From the NCBI GenBank assembly GCA_029560585.1, contig JAKQKQ010000190.1:32221-96220 (forward strand): 64,000 bases of DNA, given 5' to 3'. The notes under the pieces are model-generated. The model did no database searches and had not been told where the DNA came from. It saw only the letters and a program-made list of their open reading frames with translations. A program made the translations under genes and the position numbers. Of this stretch, positions 25,294 through 34,143 are shown piece after piece (position 1 is the first letter of the stretch; every line of letters starts with the position of its first letter). The stretch comes from Verrucomicrobiota bacterium (GTDB lineage Bacteria; Verrucomicrobiota; Verrucomicrobiia; JADLBR01).

Positions 25294-26193
25294 CTAGCGT
25301 CCGGCCGACAACCAGCCCAGGGAAACGAGAAAGGCGTCGGCAGCCGCGAGGGTCTCGCTGTAGAATCTCTCGCCACCTTTGGCCTGGTTGAAAAATCCGT
25401 GCCCCTGGCCCTCGTAGAGTTTCAGATCGCACCGGGCGCCTACAGAGCGCATCTCGGACTCGAACTTCTTGGCTGTCGCGACCGGCACAAGCTTGTCCTC
25501 GGTGCCGAGAAAGATGATTGTCGGCGGGGCGCCTGGGCCAACGTTGTGCGCCGGAGAAAACTCCCTGTACCGATCCCCGCACCGCGCGTGACCCCACCCT
25601 TCCGGCGGCGGGCCATTATTGAACACCGGGTTGAACAGCAGGAGTGCGTCCGGTTTGGCGCTTACCTTTGTATCATCGGCCGGATCGTTGCAGCCGCCGA
25701 TGAACGCCGTGGCGGCCGCGAGATGACCGCCGGCCGAACCCCCGCCCGCCGCAATCCGCGACGCATCGATCCCCAATTCCCCCGCGTGCGCCCGCACCCA
25801 GCGCATCGCCGATTTCGCATCGCAAATGCAGACCTCCGGCGGATCCTGATCTTTCTTCCCCAGTAGCCGGTACTCGACCTCGATCGCCACCATCCCGCGC
25901 TTTGCAAGATGACCGCAGTGACCCCCGAATTGCCCGGGCACGCCCCCCACCCAACCCCCGCCATGGAAAAACACGGCAGCCGGACGGCGGTCCGCCGCCG
26001 AATGATCCTTGGGGGAAAACACGTACAGCTTGAGCGTTCGCCCGCCCGCCAAGGTCTTGTAAACGCGCGCTGTTGCCCCAGCCTCTTCAAGCCTCAGGGC
26101 ACCCGACGCCGATCCCGGTTCGGCCCATGATGCCCCGACGACCAAGGCGCAGCACAGAATCCCCAAAATCCGGACGAGTGGGAAAGCCCTCAC
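25294..26193 (-). CDS. Secreted alpha/beta hydrolase (esterase, BD-FAE-like)
   Basis: A 299-residue protein with a signal peptide (about 1-25). The oxyanion-hole motif HGGGW, the nucleophile elbow GGGSAGG (Ser in G-S-A-G), an acid in GTEDKLVP and the histidine in GQGHGFF complete a catalytic triad of the hormone-sensitive-lipase/BD-FAE type. Carbohydrate esterase activity on acylated polysaccharides would fit the other secreted glycan-active proteins of the window. It starts 48 bases after rplT on the same strand but probably is not part of the ribosomal operon. Confidence 0.87.
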   Translation of the reverse strand: MRAFPLVRILGILCCALVVGASWAEPGSASGALRLEEAGATARVYKTLAGGRTLKLYVFSPKDHSAADRRPAAVFFHGGGWVGGVPGQFGGHCGHLAKRGMVAIEVEYRLLGKKDQDPPEVCICDAKSAMRWVRAHAGELGIDASRIAAGGGSAGGHLAAATAFIGGCNDPADDTKVSAKPDALLLFNPVFNNGPPPEGWGHARCGDRYREFSPAHNVGPGAPPTIIFLGTEDKLVPVATAKKFESEMRSVGARCDLKLYEGQGHGFFNQAKGGERFYSETLAAADAFLVSLGWLSAGR

Positions 26194-26241
26194 GCCAGCC
26201 TCGATGTCCTCCCCGGCGAAAACCAGGGCCAGGCCCCTATG

Positions 26242-26604
26242 CTATGCGGCGGCCTTCTGCGGTGCGGCGGCCTCGACGATCTTCGCGAACGTCGCGGGAT
26301 CCGACACCGCGATGTCGGCGAGCACCTTCCGGTCGAGCTCGATGCTCGCCTTCTTCAGCGCCTCGAACAACCGACTGTAGGTGACGCCCAGGTCCCGGCA
26401 CGCCGCGTTGATCCGCGTGATCCACAGCGAGCGGAAGTTCCGCTTGCGGGTCTTGCGGTCGCGGTAGTGCCAGTACTTCGCCTTCATCTGGGCATCCTTG
26501 GCGTAGCGGAACAGCTTGCTCCGCCTGCCACGGTACCCACTGGATGCCTTGATGACTTTCTTGCGCCTCGCCCTCGAGGCCGGTGAATTTGTAGCCCTTG
26601 CCAT
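26242..26604 (-). CDS. rplT: 50S ribosomal protein L20
   Basis: A 120-residue protein with the complete L20 pattern: '[20 protein letters not shown]', then [16 protein letters not shown] and the C-terminal helical domain ([18 protein letters not shown]). An Ala/Pro/Lys extension ends it. It binds 23S rRNA early in 50S assembly. It is the last gene of infC-rpmI-rplT, 23 bases after rpmI. Confidence 0.98.
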   Translation of the reverse strand: MARATNSPASRARRKKVIKASSGYRGRRSKLFRYAKDAQMKAKYWHYRDRKTRKRNFRSLWITRINAACRDLGVTYSRLFEALKKASIELDRKVLADIAVSDPATFAKIVEAAAPQKAAA

Positions 26605-26627
26605 GTCTCAGATCCTCTCTCGGCCCA

Positions 26628-26840
26628 TCAATGCGAGAAGGGCAGCAATTCCACGACGTGATCCTTGAGCCTCGAATCCACCGTCGTGGTGCGGGACAGG
26701 CTGCGCTTGCGCTTGCGGCTCTTGCTGGACAAAAGGTGCCGACGGCCGGTCTTGTGGCGCACGATCTTGCCACTGCCGGTCACCTTGAACCTCTTGGCCA
26801 CCGCCTTGTTCGTCTTCGATCTCGCCACTTTCTTGCGCAT
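26628..26840 (-). CDS. rpmI: 50S ribosomal protein L35
   Basis: A 70-residue L35: KTNKAVAKRFKVTGSGKI, then KTGRRHLLSSKSRKRKRSL and the usual ending. ATG 26840 has a strong GGAGG site at six bases; an upstream in-frame ATG lies before this site and is ignored. It lies 22 bases after infC. Confidence 0.98.
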   Translation of the reverse strand: MRKKVARSKTNKAVAKRFKVTGSGKIVRHKTGRRHLLSSKSRKRKRSLSRTTTVDSRLKDHVVELLPFSH

Positions 26841-26862
26841 CAAATCCTCCTGTCGGCCCACC

Positions 26863-27453
26863 TCACTCCTGCGAGTCGTCGTGATCCTCCGGCTCCTCCG
26901 GCTCCTCGACGGCCTCCTCGTGCGGCAAGCTATACTTTCGCACCCGCTTGTGCTGCGGCAGGGGCGCCACCATCACCACAATGACTCGAGAGCCGACCCT
27001 CTTCGGGTCGCCCTCGGCCAGTCCGACGTGGCTCAATGCCCCGCAGACGCCCCGGACCATCTCTGGCCCAGAGTCGATCTGCACCATCTCACGGCCGCGA
27101 AACATGAGAGTCAACTTTACCTTCATCCCCTTGTCAAGGAAGACCTCGGCATTTCGCAGCTTGGTCAGCCGGTCATGCGGGGCGATGTTCGGCCGGAACT
27201 TGATCTCCTTGACCTTGCCGCCGTGCTGGTGCTTGCGGGATTCCCGCTGCATCTTCGCCTGCTGGAACTTGTACTTGCCAAAATCGATGATCTTGCAGAC
27301 GGGCGGATTGACGTTCGGCGCAACCTCCACGAGATCTAGGCCCGCCGCCTTGGCCCGGGACATCGCCTCCTCGATCCGCAGGACACCGAGCTTTTGCCCC
27401 TCGTGATCGATCACGAGGACCTCGCGGGCCCTGATCCGATGATTGGCGCGAAT
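26863..27453 (-). CDS. infC: Translation initiation factor IF-3 with AUU-type start
   Basis: IF-3 binds the 30S subunit and proofreads start codons. Both domains are present: an N-terminal HRIRAREVLVIDHEGQKLGV part and a C-terminal KEIKFRPNIAPHDRLTKLRN and 'FRGREM' part, with an acidic tail (EEPEEPEDHDDSQE). The earliest ATG or GTG in frame (GTG 27414) would remove conserved residues RIRAREV. ATT at 27453-27451 gives a normal N-terminus; other ATT/ATA codons at 27498 and 27495 lie after an AAGGGG. infC uses AUU in many bacteria, allowing IF-3 to repress itself, and that is the most probable case here. The exact codon is uncertain. Confidence 0.93.
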   Translation of the reverse strand: MRANHRIRAREVLVIDHEGQKLGVLRIEEAMSRAKAAGLDLVEVAPNVNPPVCKIIDFGKYKFQQAKMQRESRKHQHGGKVKEIKFRPNIAPHDRLTKLRNAEVFLDKGMKVKLTLMFRGREMVQIDSGPEMVRGVCGALSHVGLAEGDPKRVGSRVIVVMVAPLPQHKRVRKYSLPHEEAVEEPEEPEDHDDSQE

Positions 27454-27552
27454 GCGACTGGCGCCGTCGAAGCGATTGAACCTATGTGGATGTATAATAT
27501 GCCCCTTTTGTTGGATTCACAGAATGAGAGTCGGCGTCACGCGCCTACACAA

Positions 27553-27588
27553 CCCCAAAAGGGGGCCTTCAACCGCGCCCGGGCGCGG
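27553..27588 (-). promoter_or_regulatory. Paired palindromes in the infC leader
   Basis: The region between uxs and infC (27454-27687) must hold the leader of the infC-rpmI-rplT message. It contains a perfect 16-base palindrome, CCGCGCCCGGGCGCGG (27573-27588), followed on the minus strand by a CCCC-TTTT-GGGG hairpin (27564-27553). Leaders of this operon are often regulated by L20 or IF-3; these structures are candidates, but no L20 target site could be recognised by eye. Confidence 0.35.
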
Positions 27589-27687
27589 GACATTCTTACG
27601 TGGCGCTGCAACACTTCGATCAAGCTAAAAACTACTACCTTTTACGCTTTGAGGGGCCCCGGCGCAAGCGAAATCTGTGGCCCCCGG

Positions 27688-28623
27688 TCAATCCAGGCGC
27701 CGCCGGAACCACTCGATTGTCTGTCGCATCCCCTCCTCTAGGCCAACGCGCGGCTCCCAGCCGAGGATCGCCTTGGCCCGGCCTATGTCGGGGCGCCGCT
27801 GCTTGGGGTCGTCCACCGGCAGCGGCTTGTACACGATGCGGCTGCCGGCACCCGTCATCTCTATGATTTTCTGAGCAAAGGCCTTCACGGTGAGTTCCGT
27901 GGGGTTTCCGACATTGACCGGCTCGCGGAAATCGGACTGGGAAAGGCGGTAGATGCCCTCGATGAGATCCGAGACAAAGCAGAAGCTGCGGGTCTGGGAA
28001 CCATCGCCAAAAACCGTCAGATCCTCGCCGCGCAGGGCCTGACCGACGAACGCGGGCACGACGCGCCCATCCCGCAGTCTCATCCTTGGCCCATAGGTAT
28101 TGAAGATGCGCACGATATGCGTCCGGACACCGTGCGAACGGTGGTAGGCCATGGTGATCGCCTCGGCGAAGCGCTTGGCCTCGTCGTACACGCCCCGGGG
28201 GCCGATGGGGTTCACGTTGCCCCAGTAGTCCTCTTGCTGCGGATGCACCAGGGGGTCGCCGTAGACCTCGGACGTCGAAGCCAACAGAAAACTCGCCCCC
28301 TTGGCCCTGGCCAAGCCGAGCGCCTTGTGCGTCCCGAGCGCGCCCACCTTGAGTGTCGGAATCGGCAACTCGAGATAGTCTATCGGGCTGGCGGGCGATG
28401 CGAAATGGAAGACGAAATCGACGGGCCCCGGCAGGTAGATGAACTCCGTCACATCCTGTTTGATGAACTTGAAATTCTCGTTGCCGGCCAGGTGCTCGAT
28501 GTTCGCGACGTTGCCGGTCAAGAGGTTGTCGATGCCGATGACGCGATGGCCTTCGGCCACCAGGCGATCGGTCAGGTGAGAGCCGAGGAATCCCGCGGCC
28601 CCGGTCACGACTGAAACGGGCAT
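27688..28623 (-). CDS. uxs: UDP-glucuronate decarboxylase (UDP-xylose synthase)
   Basis: A 311-residue extended SDR enzyme. The NAD-binding motif GAAGFLGSH is near the N-terminus. The catalytic triad is seen in '[12 protein letters not shown]' and YDEAKR (Tyr-x-x-x-Lys). '[11 protein letters not shown]' and [12 protein letters not shown] are family-typical, as is the [14 protein letters not shown] ending. It makes UDP-xylose from UDP-glucuronate for surface polysaccharides, likely linked to the exopolysaccharide genes at 48.5-54.7 kb. It follows the midA-like gene by 30 bases. Confidence 0.92.
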   Translation of the reverse strand: MPVSVVTGAAGFLGSHLTDRLVAEGHRVIGIDNLLTGNVANIEHLAGNENFKFIKQDVTEFIYLPGPVDFVFHFASPASPIDYLELPIPTLKVGALGTHKALGLARAKGASFLLASTSEVYGDPLVHPQQEDYWGNVNPIGPRGVYDEAKRFAEAITMAYHRSHGVRTHIVRIFNTYGPRMRLRDGRVVPAFVGQALRGEDLTVFGDGSQTRSFCFVSDLIEGIYRLSQSDFREPVNVGNPTELTVKAFAQKIIEMTGAGSRIVYKPLPVDDPKQRRPDIGRAKAILGWEPRVGLEEGMRQTIEWFRRRLD

Positions 28624-28653
28624 GTGTCCCCTTTAAGTGCGGGCCGCCAAAGC

Positions 28654-29799
28654 TCAATCGAAAAAGCGGGCGAACCTGAATCCCGCCAGGGGCTCATCCG
28701 CGGCCATTCCCTTGGAGAACCCGGCGACCGCGAACTGCCGGCCCATGCCCTCCGGGTGCGCGATCGTTCGAAAGGCTGCCGCCAGATCCGGCGCCCCGGC
28801 CACCCCGTCCAGACGTCGCAAGTCCTCTTCCAAGACCCCGACCGCAAAATGGTGCTGGTCGGCAATGCCCAAGAAATCCGTGCCCGCCCCGTGGGCGCCG
28901 CCGGCCAATTCCGTCCAGTTGACGTGGGCGGTGATGTCCTGCTCGCCGGGCAAAGCGAGAACGTCGGCTGACATGCGATGCCGGTGGTACGCGCGGATCG
29001 TGCCATCGGGCCGCGCCGGGTCGTAGTATTGTTCTTGCGGCATGCCATAATCAAACGCTAGCACCACCCCCGCCGCCAGGGCCGCTGAAACCGCGCCCAA
29101 CCACGGCCGCAGGCCTTCGTGAACCTCCGTCGAATAGCCATCGATCGGGGGCAGCGGCAGCCGGGCGACCATGCCCGCAAGGCCCGGCGCTCCAATGGGC
29201 CCTTCGGCCCAATCGAAGCGATCGCCCCGCCAAATCACCCGCATCTCCCGCCACGCGCCCCGCACAAGACGGATCCGCGGCACCGGAAAAGCATCCAGCA
29301 GCTCGTTGCAGAAAAAGGCACCGGCCACCGGCGCGGCGGCCAGCGCCTCCAGCGACGCGACGTGTTCCAGCTTTTCCACGAGCCCCGCCGCCGAAAGCGT
29401 GGCGCGCTGCCGATCGCGCCAGTGCCCAAACGGCTCGATGATCACGCAGCGCGCCGCGCCGAACAGCGCCGGAGCAAATTCCCGGCACCACACCAACACA
29501 CCCGCCGCGAGCCGCCCGCTGTGTGCCCCCTGCTCTATCAGCCAGAATGGCTTCGGCCGATCCAGCCTCACCCAGACCTCAAGAATCTGCTGCGCGAGGA
29601 TGTGCCCAAATAACCGCGATACCGCGACGCTCGTGAGATAGTGCCCCTCCCGCCCAACCTCCGCCAACGGCCCGACGTAGAATCCCTCGCGCGGATCGTA
29701 GAGGCACATCTCCATGAACCGACGAAATGTCAGGCCATCATCTCCCCCCTCGGCCCGAATCCGCTCCACGAGCCCGGACCTGTCGCCGGCCGCGCTCAC
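28654..29799 (-). CDS. SAM-dependent methyltransferase, MidA/NDUFAF7 family
   Basis: A 381-residue protein of the Methyltransf_28 family. 'FMEMCLYDPREGFYVG' near the N-terminus, HYLTSVAVSRLFGHILAQQI, the modified SAM-binding IEQGAHSGRLAAGVL, FCNELLDAFPV and a C-terminal 'LAFDYGMPQEQYY' are recognisable. The mitochondrial relative methylates an arginine of a complex I subunit; bacterial functions are unclear. In complex I assembly context the presence of nuoH 20 kb away is only suggestive. GTG 29799 overlaps the thiE stop codon by GTGA, supporting this start over longer frames. Confidence 0.85.
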   Translation of the reverse strand: MSAAGDRSGLVERIRAEGGDDGLTFRRFMEMCLYDPREGFYVGPLAEVGREGHYLTSVAVSRLFGHILAQQILEVWVRLDRPKPFWLIEQGAHSGRLAAGVLVWCREFAPALFGAARCVIIEPFGHWRDRQRATLSAAGLVEKLEHVASLEALAAAPVAGAFFCNELLDAFPVPRIRLVRGAWREMRVIWRGDRFDWAEGPIGAPGLAGMVARLPLPPIDGYSTEVHEGLRPWLGAVSAALAAGVVLAFDYGMPQEQYYDPARPDGTIRAYHRHRMSADVLALPGEQDITAHVNWTELAGGAHGAGTDFLGIADQHHFAVGVLEEDLRRLDGVAGAPDLAAAFRTIAHPEGMGRQFAVAGFSKGMAADEPLAGFRFARFFD

Positions 29800-30446
29800 C
29801 CGACCTCCAGCAGGATCTCCTTCAGCGCCCGGCAGTACTCGCTGGGCCGCCCGGCCTTGAGAATGCCCGAGACAACGACCACGCGCCGCGCCCCCGCCTT
29901 CAGCACATCCCTGAGGTTCTCGATCTTCACGCCGCCGATGCAAAACACCGGAAGCCCCGCCCCGGCCGTCACTCGGGCCACGTCGCACAACCCGATCGCC
30001 GGATAGTCCGGTTTGGTGGGCGTGGCGAACAGCGGCCCGAAACCGATATAATCCGCCCCCTCCTCTGCGGCTGCAAAGGCCTGCTGCGGCGAATGCGTCG
30101 ATTTCCCCACGATCGATTGCGGTGCCACACGCCACGCGGCCAGCCTCCGGGCATCGCGCACCGGCATGTCATCCTGCCCCACGTGCGCGCCAGCGGCCCC
30201 TACCGAACCCGCCGCCACCGGGTCGTCATTGATGATCAGGGGCACCCCGCCGTCCCTCAAGATCGGCAGGATCGCGCGCCCCATCTCGATCACCCTCTCC
30301 GCGGGCAGGCCCTTGGCCCGCAACTGCACGATGTCGGCACCGCCCGCAACCAATTCTCGAGCGTAGAACTCGACCGGGCGGTCACCGAGATACCCGGTGT
30401 CGATGATCGCGTAGAGCCGCGCCTGTTCCAGGATCGGGGTCGTCAC
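29796..30446 (-). CDS. thiE: Thiamine-phosphate synthase ThiE
   Basis: A 216-residue TIM-barrel enzyme that joins HMP-pyrophosphate and thiazole phosphate. ADIVQLRAKG, the IINDDP.AA...GAAGAHVGQDD segment, a VGKSTHSPQQ motif, DYIGFGPLFATPTK and the phosphate-binding 'FCIGGVKIENL' are all in order. GTG 30446 overlaps the rodZ-like stop codon by GTGA. No other thiamine gene or riboswitch is visible, so expression is tied to ftsK/rodZ rather than to a thi operon. Confidence 0.93.
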   Translation of the reverse strand: MTTPILEQARLYAIIDTGYLGDRPVEFYARELVAGGADIVQLRAKGLPAERVIEMGRAILPILRDGGVPLIINDDPVAAGSVGAAGAHVGQDDMPVRDARRLAAWRVAPQSIVGKSTHSPQQAFAAAEEGADYIGFGPLFATPTKPDYPAIGLCDVARVTAGAGLPVFCIGGVKIENLRDVLKAGARRVVVVSGILKAGRPSEYCRALKEILLEVG

Positions 30447-31357
30447 CTCGGGAAAAAAAACTCCTGCACCACGGCTTCTTTGCTCAGCCGGGCGGGCGGC
30501 GCACCGTTCTCGCTCACCATCAGCGCCGACGCCGGCCGCGCCTTGACGTAGATGCGCTCCCCCTCGCAATTGATCCGCTGGTGCGCGCCGACGATGCCAT
30601 CGAAAAGGGGTTCGTCGTCATTGCCATTGACCACAACCTTCACGAACGCCTCCTCCTCGGCCACGAGTTCCAGACGCATCACGGGCCGCACAGGTTCCGC
30701 ACGGGGGATGTTCTCGACCATCGGCTCGGGGACCGGTTCTGCCACGGGCACCGCAGCCGGAGGCGCGACCGGTTTGGCGGACGGTATGCTCGGGGTCTCC
30801 ACGGGCGGTGGTGTGGCCGATTCCGCCGACACGGCCGCCGACGGCCTCGCGCCGCCCGCCGGTCGCGCCTCCGACGCGGGCGCGGCCTGCGCCACCTCCG
30901 CGCGGGGCGGCGATACCGGCACTTCTTCCTCGGTGCCCCAGATCCGCCACCCCACCCAACCCGCGATCGCAAGCAGGATAACCGCCACCGATCCCATCAG
31001 GTTCCCTCCCACCGAACGAGTCACCGGTTCGCGCACCTTCCGAACCACCGGCGTCGGGAGCTTCTCGATCGCTTCCATCGGCCTCACGGCCGGCACGAAC
31101 TCGCTGATCCTTCCGTCAAGCCGCTCCACCATCCGCCGCTCATCCAGCCCCAGCGCCTTCGCGTAGATCCTCACGAACCCGCGCACGCACGCCACACTCG
31201 GAAAATGCGCGTAGTTGTCATTCTCCAGATCCTGGATCTGATCCGCTCGGATCTTGGTGACCTTCGCCGCCGCCTCCACCGTCCAACCCCGCAACTCGCG
31301 GAACTTCCGCAACTCCACGCCCAGGGGCGAACCGTCACTGCCACTCTCCGTAATCAT
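30443..31357 (-). CDS. rodZ: RodZ-like cell-shape protein
   Basis: A 304-residue bitopic membrane protein. The N-terminal helix-turn-helix (about 12-80; LGVELRKFRELRGWTVEAAA and DLENDNYAHFPS) binds MreB in RodZ. A transmembrane helix is at about 122-140 (SVAVILLAIAGWVGW). A long Pro/Ala/Val-rich periplasmic linker and a C-terminal beta domain of the DUF4115 type follow. It sits 18 bases after ftsK and overlaps thiE by four bases, so cell division, shape and thiamine genes form one transcript. Confidence 0.87.
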   Translation of the reverse strand: MITESGSDGSPLGVELRKFRELRGWTVEAAAKVTKIRADQIQDLENDNYAHFPSVACVRGFVRIYAKALGLDERRMVERLDGRISEFVPAVRPMEAIEKLPTPVVRKVREPVTRSVGGNLMGSVAVILLAIAGWVGWRIWGTEEEVPVSPPRAEVAQAAPASEARPAGGARPSAAVSAESATPPPVETPSIPSAKPVAPPAAVPVAEPVPEPMVENIPRAEPVRPVMRLELVAEEEAFVKVVVNGNDDEPLFDGIVGAHQRINCEGERIYVKARPASALMVSENGAPPARLSKEAVVQEFFFPR

Positions 31358-31375
31358 ATTAATCCTGACACCAGA

Positions 31376-33817
31376 CTACTCTGGACCCATGAATACCTCG
31401 CGCGGCTTGGCCCCGTTCTCCGGGCCAACGATGCCGCGTCGCTCCAGAACGTCCATGATCCGGGCCGCGCGGGTATAGCCCAGCCGGAGTCGGCGTTGCA
31501 ACAAGGATGTGGATGCCTTCCCCTCCTGCCGCACCACCTCGATGCACTGCGCCACGATCTCCTCGTCCTCGTCGTCCTCCGTCGACTCGGAGGAGGTGCT
31601 CTTCATCTTCTCGTGAACCGACTCCTCGTAGGCCGCCGGACACTGCTTCCGTATGAACTCGACCACCCGGTGCACCTCTTCGTCGGACACGAACGCCCCT
31701 TGGGCGCGGATGAGCTTCGGCGAACCGGGGGGGAAAAACAGCATGTCGCCCTTGCCCAGGAGATTCTCGGCGCCCCCGTCGTCCAGGATCACCCTCGAAT
31801 CCAGCGCCGATGGCACCTTGAATGACACCCGGCACGGGATGTTTGTCTTGATCACGCCCGTGACCACCTGCGCCCTCGGCGTCTGCGTCGCAAGAACCAG
31901 GTGGATGCCCGCCGCACGCGCCTTGGCCGATAGCCGCGCGATGGCCAACTCAACGTCTTTGGGCGCCGTCTGCATCAGGTCGGCCAACTCGTCGATCACG
32001 ATGACGATGTACGGCAGCCTGTCGGGCACGTCGGCTGGCTCGGGCGCCGGCGTTGCCTCGGCGGGCTCTTCATCCTCGGTCTTCGCGAGTTTCTCCGGTA
32101 GGTCGAGCTCTTCGATCACCGGATCGGCCTTCGGCCTGCGGTTGAAAGCCATGATGTTGCGCACGCCCACCTTGGCCATCAGGTCATAGCGCTTCTCCAT
32201 CTCGTTGATGACCCAGCGCAACGCCACCAGCACCTTCTTTGGGTCGGTGACGACCGGCACGATCAGGTGGGGCAGACCATTGTACACCTGCAGCTCCACC
32301 ACCTTCGGATCCACGAGAAGAATCCGCATGTCGGCCGGACTGAATTTCATCAGCAGGCTCAGCAGCATGCAATTGATGCAGACCGACTTTCCGGATCCCG
32401 TGCTGCCGCCGATCAGAACGTGCGGCATCTCCGACATGTCCTGGACCAAGGATGTGCCGTACACGTCCTTGCCCAGCGCCAGGGGGATGCGCGCCTCGGT
32501 CGTCGCCCACGCCGTGGTCTCCAAAAGATCCCTGAGGCTGATCGGCACCTTGCTGGCATTGGGCAGATCGACGGCCACGCTGTCTTTTCCCGGGACGGGC
32601 GCGAGTATGTTGATGCTCTCCGCCTTCATCGCCCGCGCGATGTCCCTGTCCAGACTCAGGATCCGGTCCACCCTGACCCCCGGCGCAGGATACAATTCGT
32701 AGCGCGTGATCGTCGCCCCCCGCGTGATGTCCCCCTTGTCCACCACGATCCCAAATTGCTTGAGCGTCTGCACGAGGGTCTCTTGCTTCTTGGCGAGTTC
32801 TTCGGAGGTAGCCGCGACGCGCTTCGACGGATCGGAGCGCTCCAATAGGGACAGGGGCGGCAACTGGTAGTTCTCAAAGGTGGACGTCGGTTGCGGCGCG
32901 GCAGTCCGCGCGCCTTCCCCCGCGCCCTTCGGCTTCGCCACCGGCGGCCGACGCCGCTCCGGTTTCGGGGCCTTGGGTTCCCGCGCCACCTCGGGACCGG
33001 CTGGCGCGGCCTGATCGGGCGGCATGCCGGCCGCATCGATGATCTTCGGTTCGGGGCGCAGCACCCGCCGAGTGGGGGGTTCCTCTGGCACCTCTGGCTT
33101 ATGGGCCGCCCCAGACGCCTCCTCCACTTCCACCACCCCCGCCCCCACCTTCTTGAGCTGCTTCTCAAGCTGCCGCTTCTCGCGCTCCAGATGTTTGCGC
33201 TGCAACTCGAGTCGCTTCGCGGCGTCGGCCCTGGCCATCTGCCAGCGGTACATCCAATTGACAATCATCGGTCCGGCCTCCCGGATCATCTTCAGCGGCC
33301 GGATCTTCAAGAGCAGGATCAGCGCCGTGAAATAGACCGTCACCAGCACCAGCGGAGCCCCAACGGGTCCCAGAAACCGCCCGAGCAACATCCGGTTTAG
33401 ACCCTCGCCCACCACGCCGCCGGGACTCTCCAATTCCTTGGCCGCCGCCCAGGATCCAAGGACCTTCTCCGCCCAATCCGCGAGTCCCGCAGCCGCAAGC
33501 ACCATCACCAGCCCCAGGAGAAGGAACCGGACCAATCCAAAGCCCCTCGTCCAAAACGCCAGGGCGCCGCCCACCGCCGCAAGCACCGGCAACAGATATG
33601 CCGCCGCCCCAAAGCCCATGAATCCCAACCACGCCCCGTGCAATCCAACCGGTCCCACCCAGTTCGTCGTGGGGTTCGGTGGCTGTTTGACGAACGACAC
33701 TTCCCAGGGGGAATAGCTCAGCTGGCTCAAGAGGAGGAGCGCCGCCAGCGCAAACAACACCACCCCCGCCACCTCGTTTGCGGGTGCGTCCTTGGCCCTG
33801 ACGGCACGGTTGCCCAT
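31376..33817 (-). CDS. ftsK: DNA translocase FtsK/SpoIIIE
   Basis: An 813-residue DNA pump for chromosome segregation at division. Four N-terminal helices lie within residues 17-170. A charged, Pro-rich linker of moderate length (about 190-320) precedes the motor: alpha domain from about 345, Walker A GGSTGSGKSV (470-479), Walker B 'YIVIVIDELADLMQ' and the TQTPRAQVVTGVIK motif. The C-terminal gamma winged helix (LLQRRLRLGYTRAARIMD) reads polarity sequences such as KOPS. First gene of the ftsK-rodZ-thiE-midA-uxs run. Confidence 0.97.
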   Translation of the reverse strand: MGNRAVRAKDAPANEVAGVVLFALAALLLLSQLSYSPWEVSFVKQPPNPTTNWVGPVGLHGAWLGFMGFGAAAYLLPVLAAVGGALAFWTRGFGLVRFLLLGLVMVLAAAGLADWAEKVLGSWAAAKELESPGGVVGEGLNRMLLGRFLGPVGAPLVLVTVYFTALILLLKIRPLKMIREAGPMIVNWMYRWQMARADAAKRLELQRKHLEREKRQLEKQLKKVGAGVVEVEEASGAAHKPEVPEEPPTRRVLRPEPKIIDAAGMPPDQAAPAGPEVAREPKAPKPERRRPPVAKPKGAGEGARTAAPQPTSTFENYQLPPLSLLERSDPSKRVAATSEELAKKQETLVQTLKQFGIVVDKGDITRGATITRYELYPAPGVRVDRILSLDRDIARAMKAESINILAPVPGKDSVAVDLPNASKVPISLRDLLETTAWATTEARIPLALGKDVYGTSLVQDMSEMPHVLIGGSTGSGKSVCINCMLLSLLMKFSPADMRILLVDPKVVELQVYNGLPHLIVPVVTDPKKVLVALRWVINEMEKRYDLMAKVGVRNIMAFNRRPKADPVIEELDLPEKLAKTEDEEPAEATPAPEPADVPDRLPYIVIVIDELADLMQTAPKDVELAIARLSAKARAAGIHLVLATQTPRAQVVTGVIKTNIPCRVSFKVPSALDSRVILDDGGAENLLGKGDMLFFPPGSPKLIRAQGAFVSDEEVHRVVEFIRKQCPAAYEESVHEKMKSTSSESTEDDEDEEIVAQCIEVVRQEGKASTSLLQRRLRLGYTRAARIMDVLERRGIVGPENGAKPREVFMGPE

Positions 33818-33906
33818 GGCCAGTCAGTCTATGGCACTTCCGCCAAGGGTTCAATCGCGCCGGAAGCCTCATTTGGCAATTTCCGCGCATGCGCCATAGT
33901 CCCCAT

Positions 33907-34143
33907 ATGCCCACACCAAAGATCGCCCAAAAGGCGCCTTTCGTCACCGAAGAAGCCGCTGGCACCCGTTGGTGGTGCGCCTGTGGCATGTCCCATACCC
34001 AACCGTTCTGCGACGGCTCCCACAAGGGTTCCGGCATGGCGCCCCTCAAGGTGGACATCACGCAGCCGGGCCGCATCGCCTGGTGCGGATGCAAACACTC
34101 CAAGAATGGGGCCTTCTGCGACGGCTCTCACCGCACCGTCTAG
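33907..34143 (+). CDS. Dual CDGSH iron-sulfur domain protein
   Basis: A 78-residue protein with two zinc-finger-like CDGSH [2Fe-2S] motifs: CACGMSHTQPFCDGSH (about 28-43) and CGCKHSKNGAFCDGSH (about 60-75). Each has the Cys-x-Cys...Cys...His ligand set, so it belongs to the type 3 (Miner2-like) bacterial class with two clusters in one chain. These are redox or Fe-S transfer proteins. The TAG stop codon is also the first three bases of a dispersed repeat that begins here. It is divergent from ftsK with a short gap. Confidence 0.93.
   Translation: MPTPKIAQKAPFVTEEAAGTRWWCACGMSHTQPFCDGSHKGSGMAPLKVDITQPGRIAWCGCKHSKNGAFCDGSHRTV

Noticed and set aside
30447..30569. Upstream extension of thiE
   Set aside because: The added residues lie inside the end of rodZ and have no ThiE similarity; the GTGA overlap supports GTG 30446.
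30447..31375. TPP riboswitch controlling thiE
   Set aside because: thiE has no leader of its own; the upstream sequence is fully coding (rodZ) and no THI-box pattern was seen.
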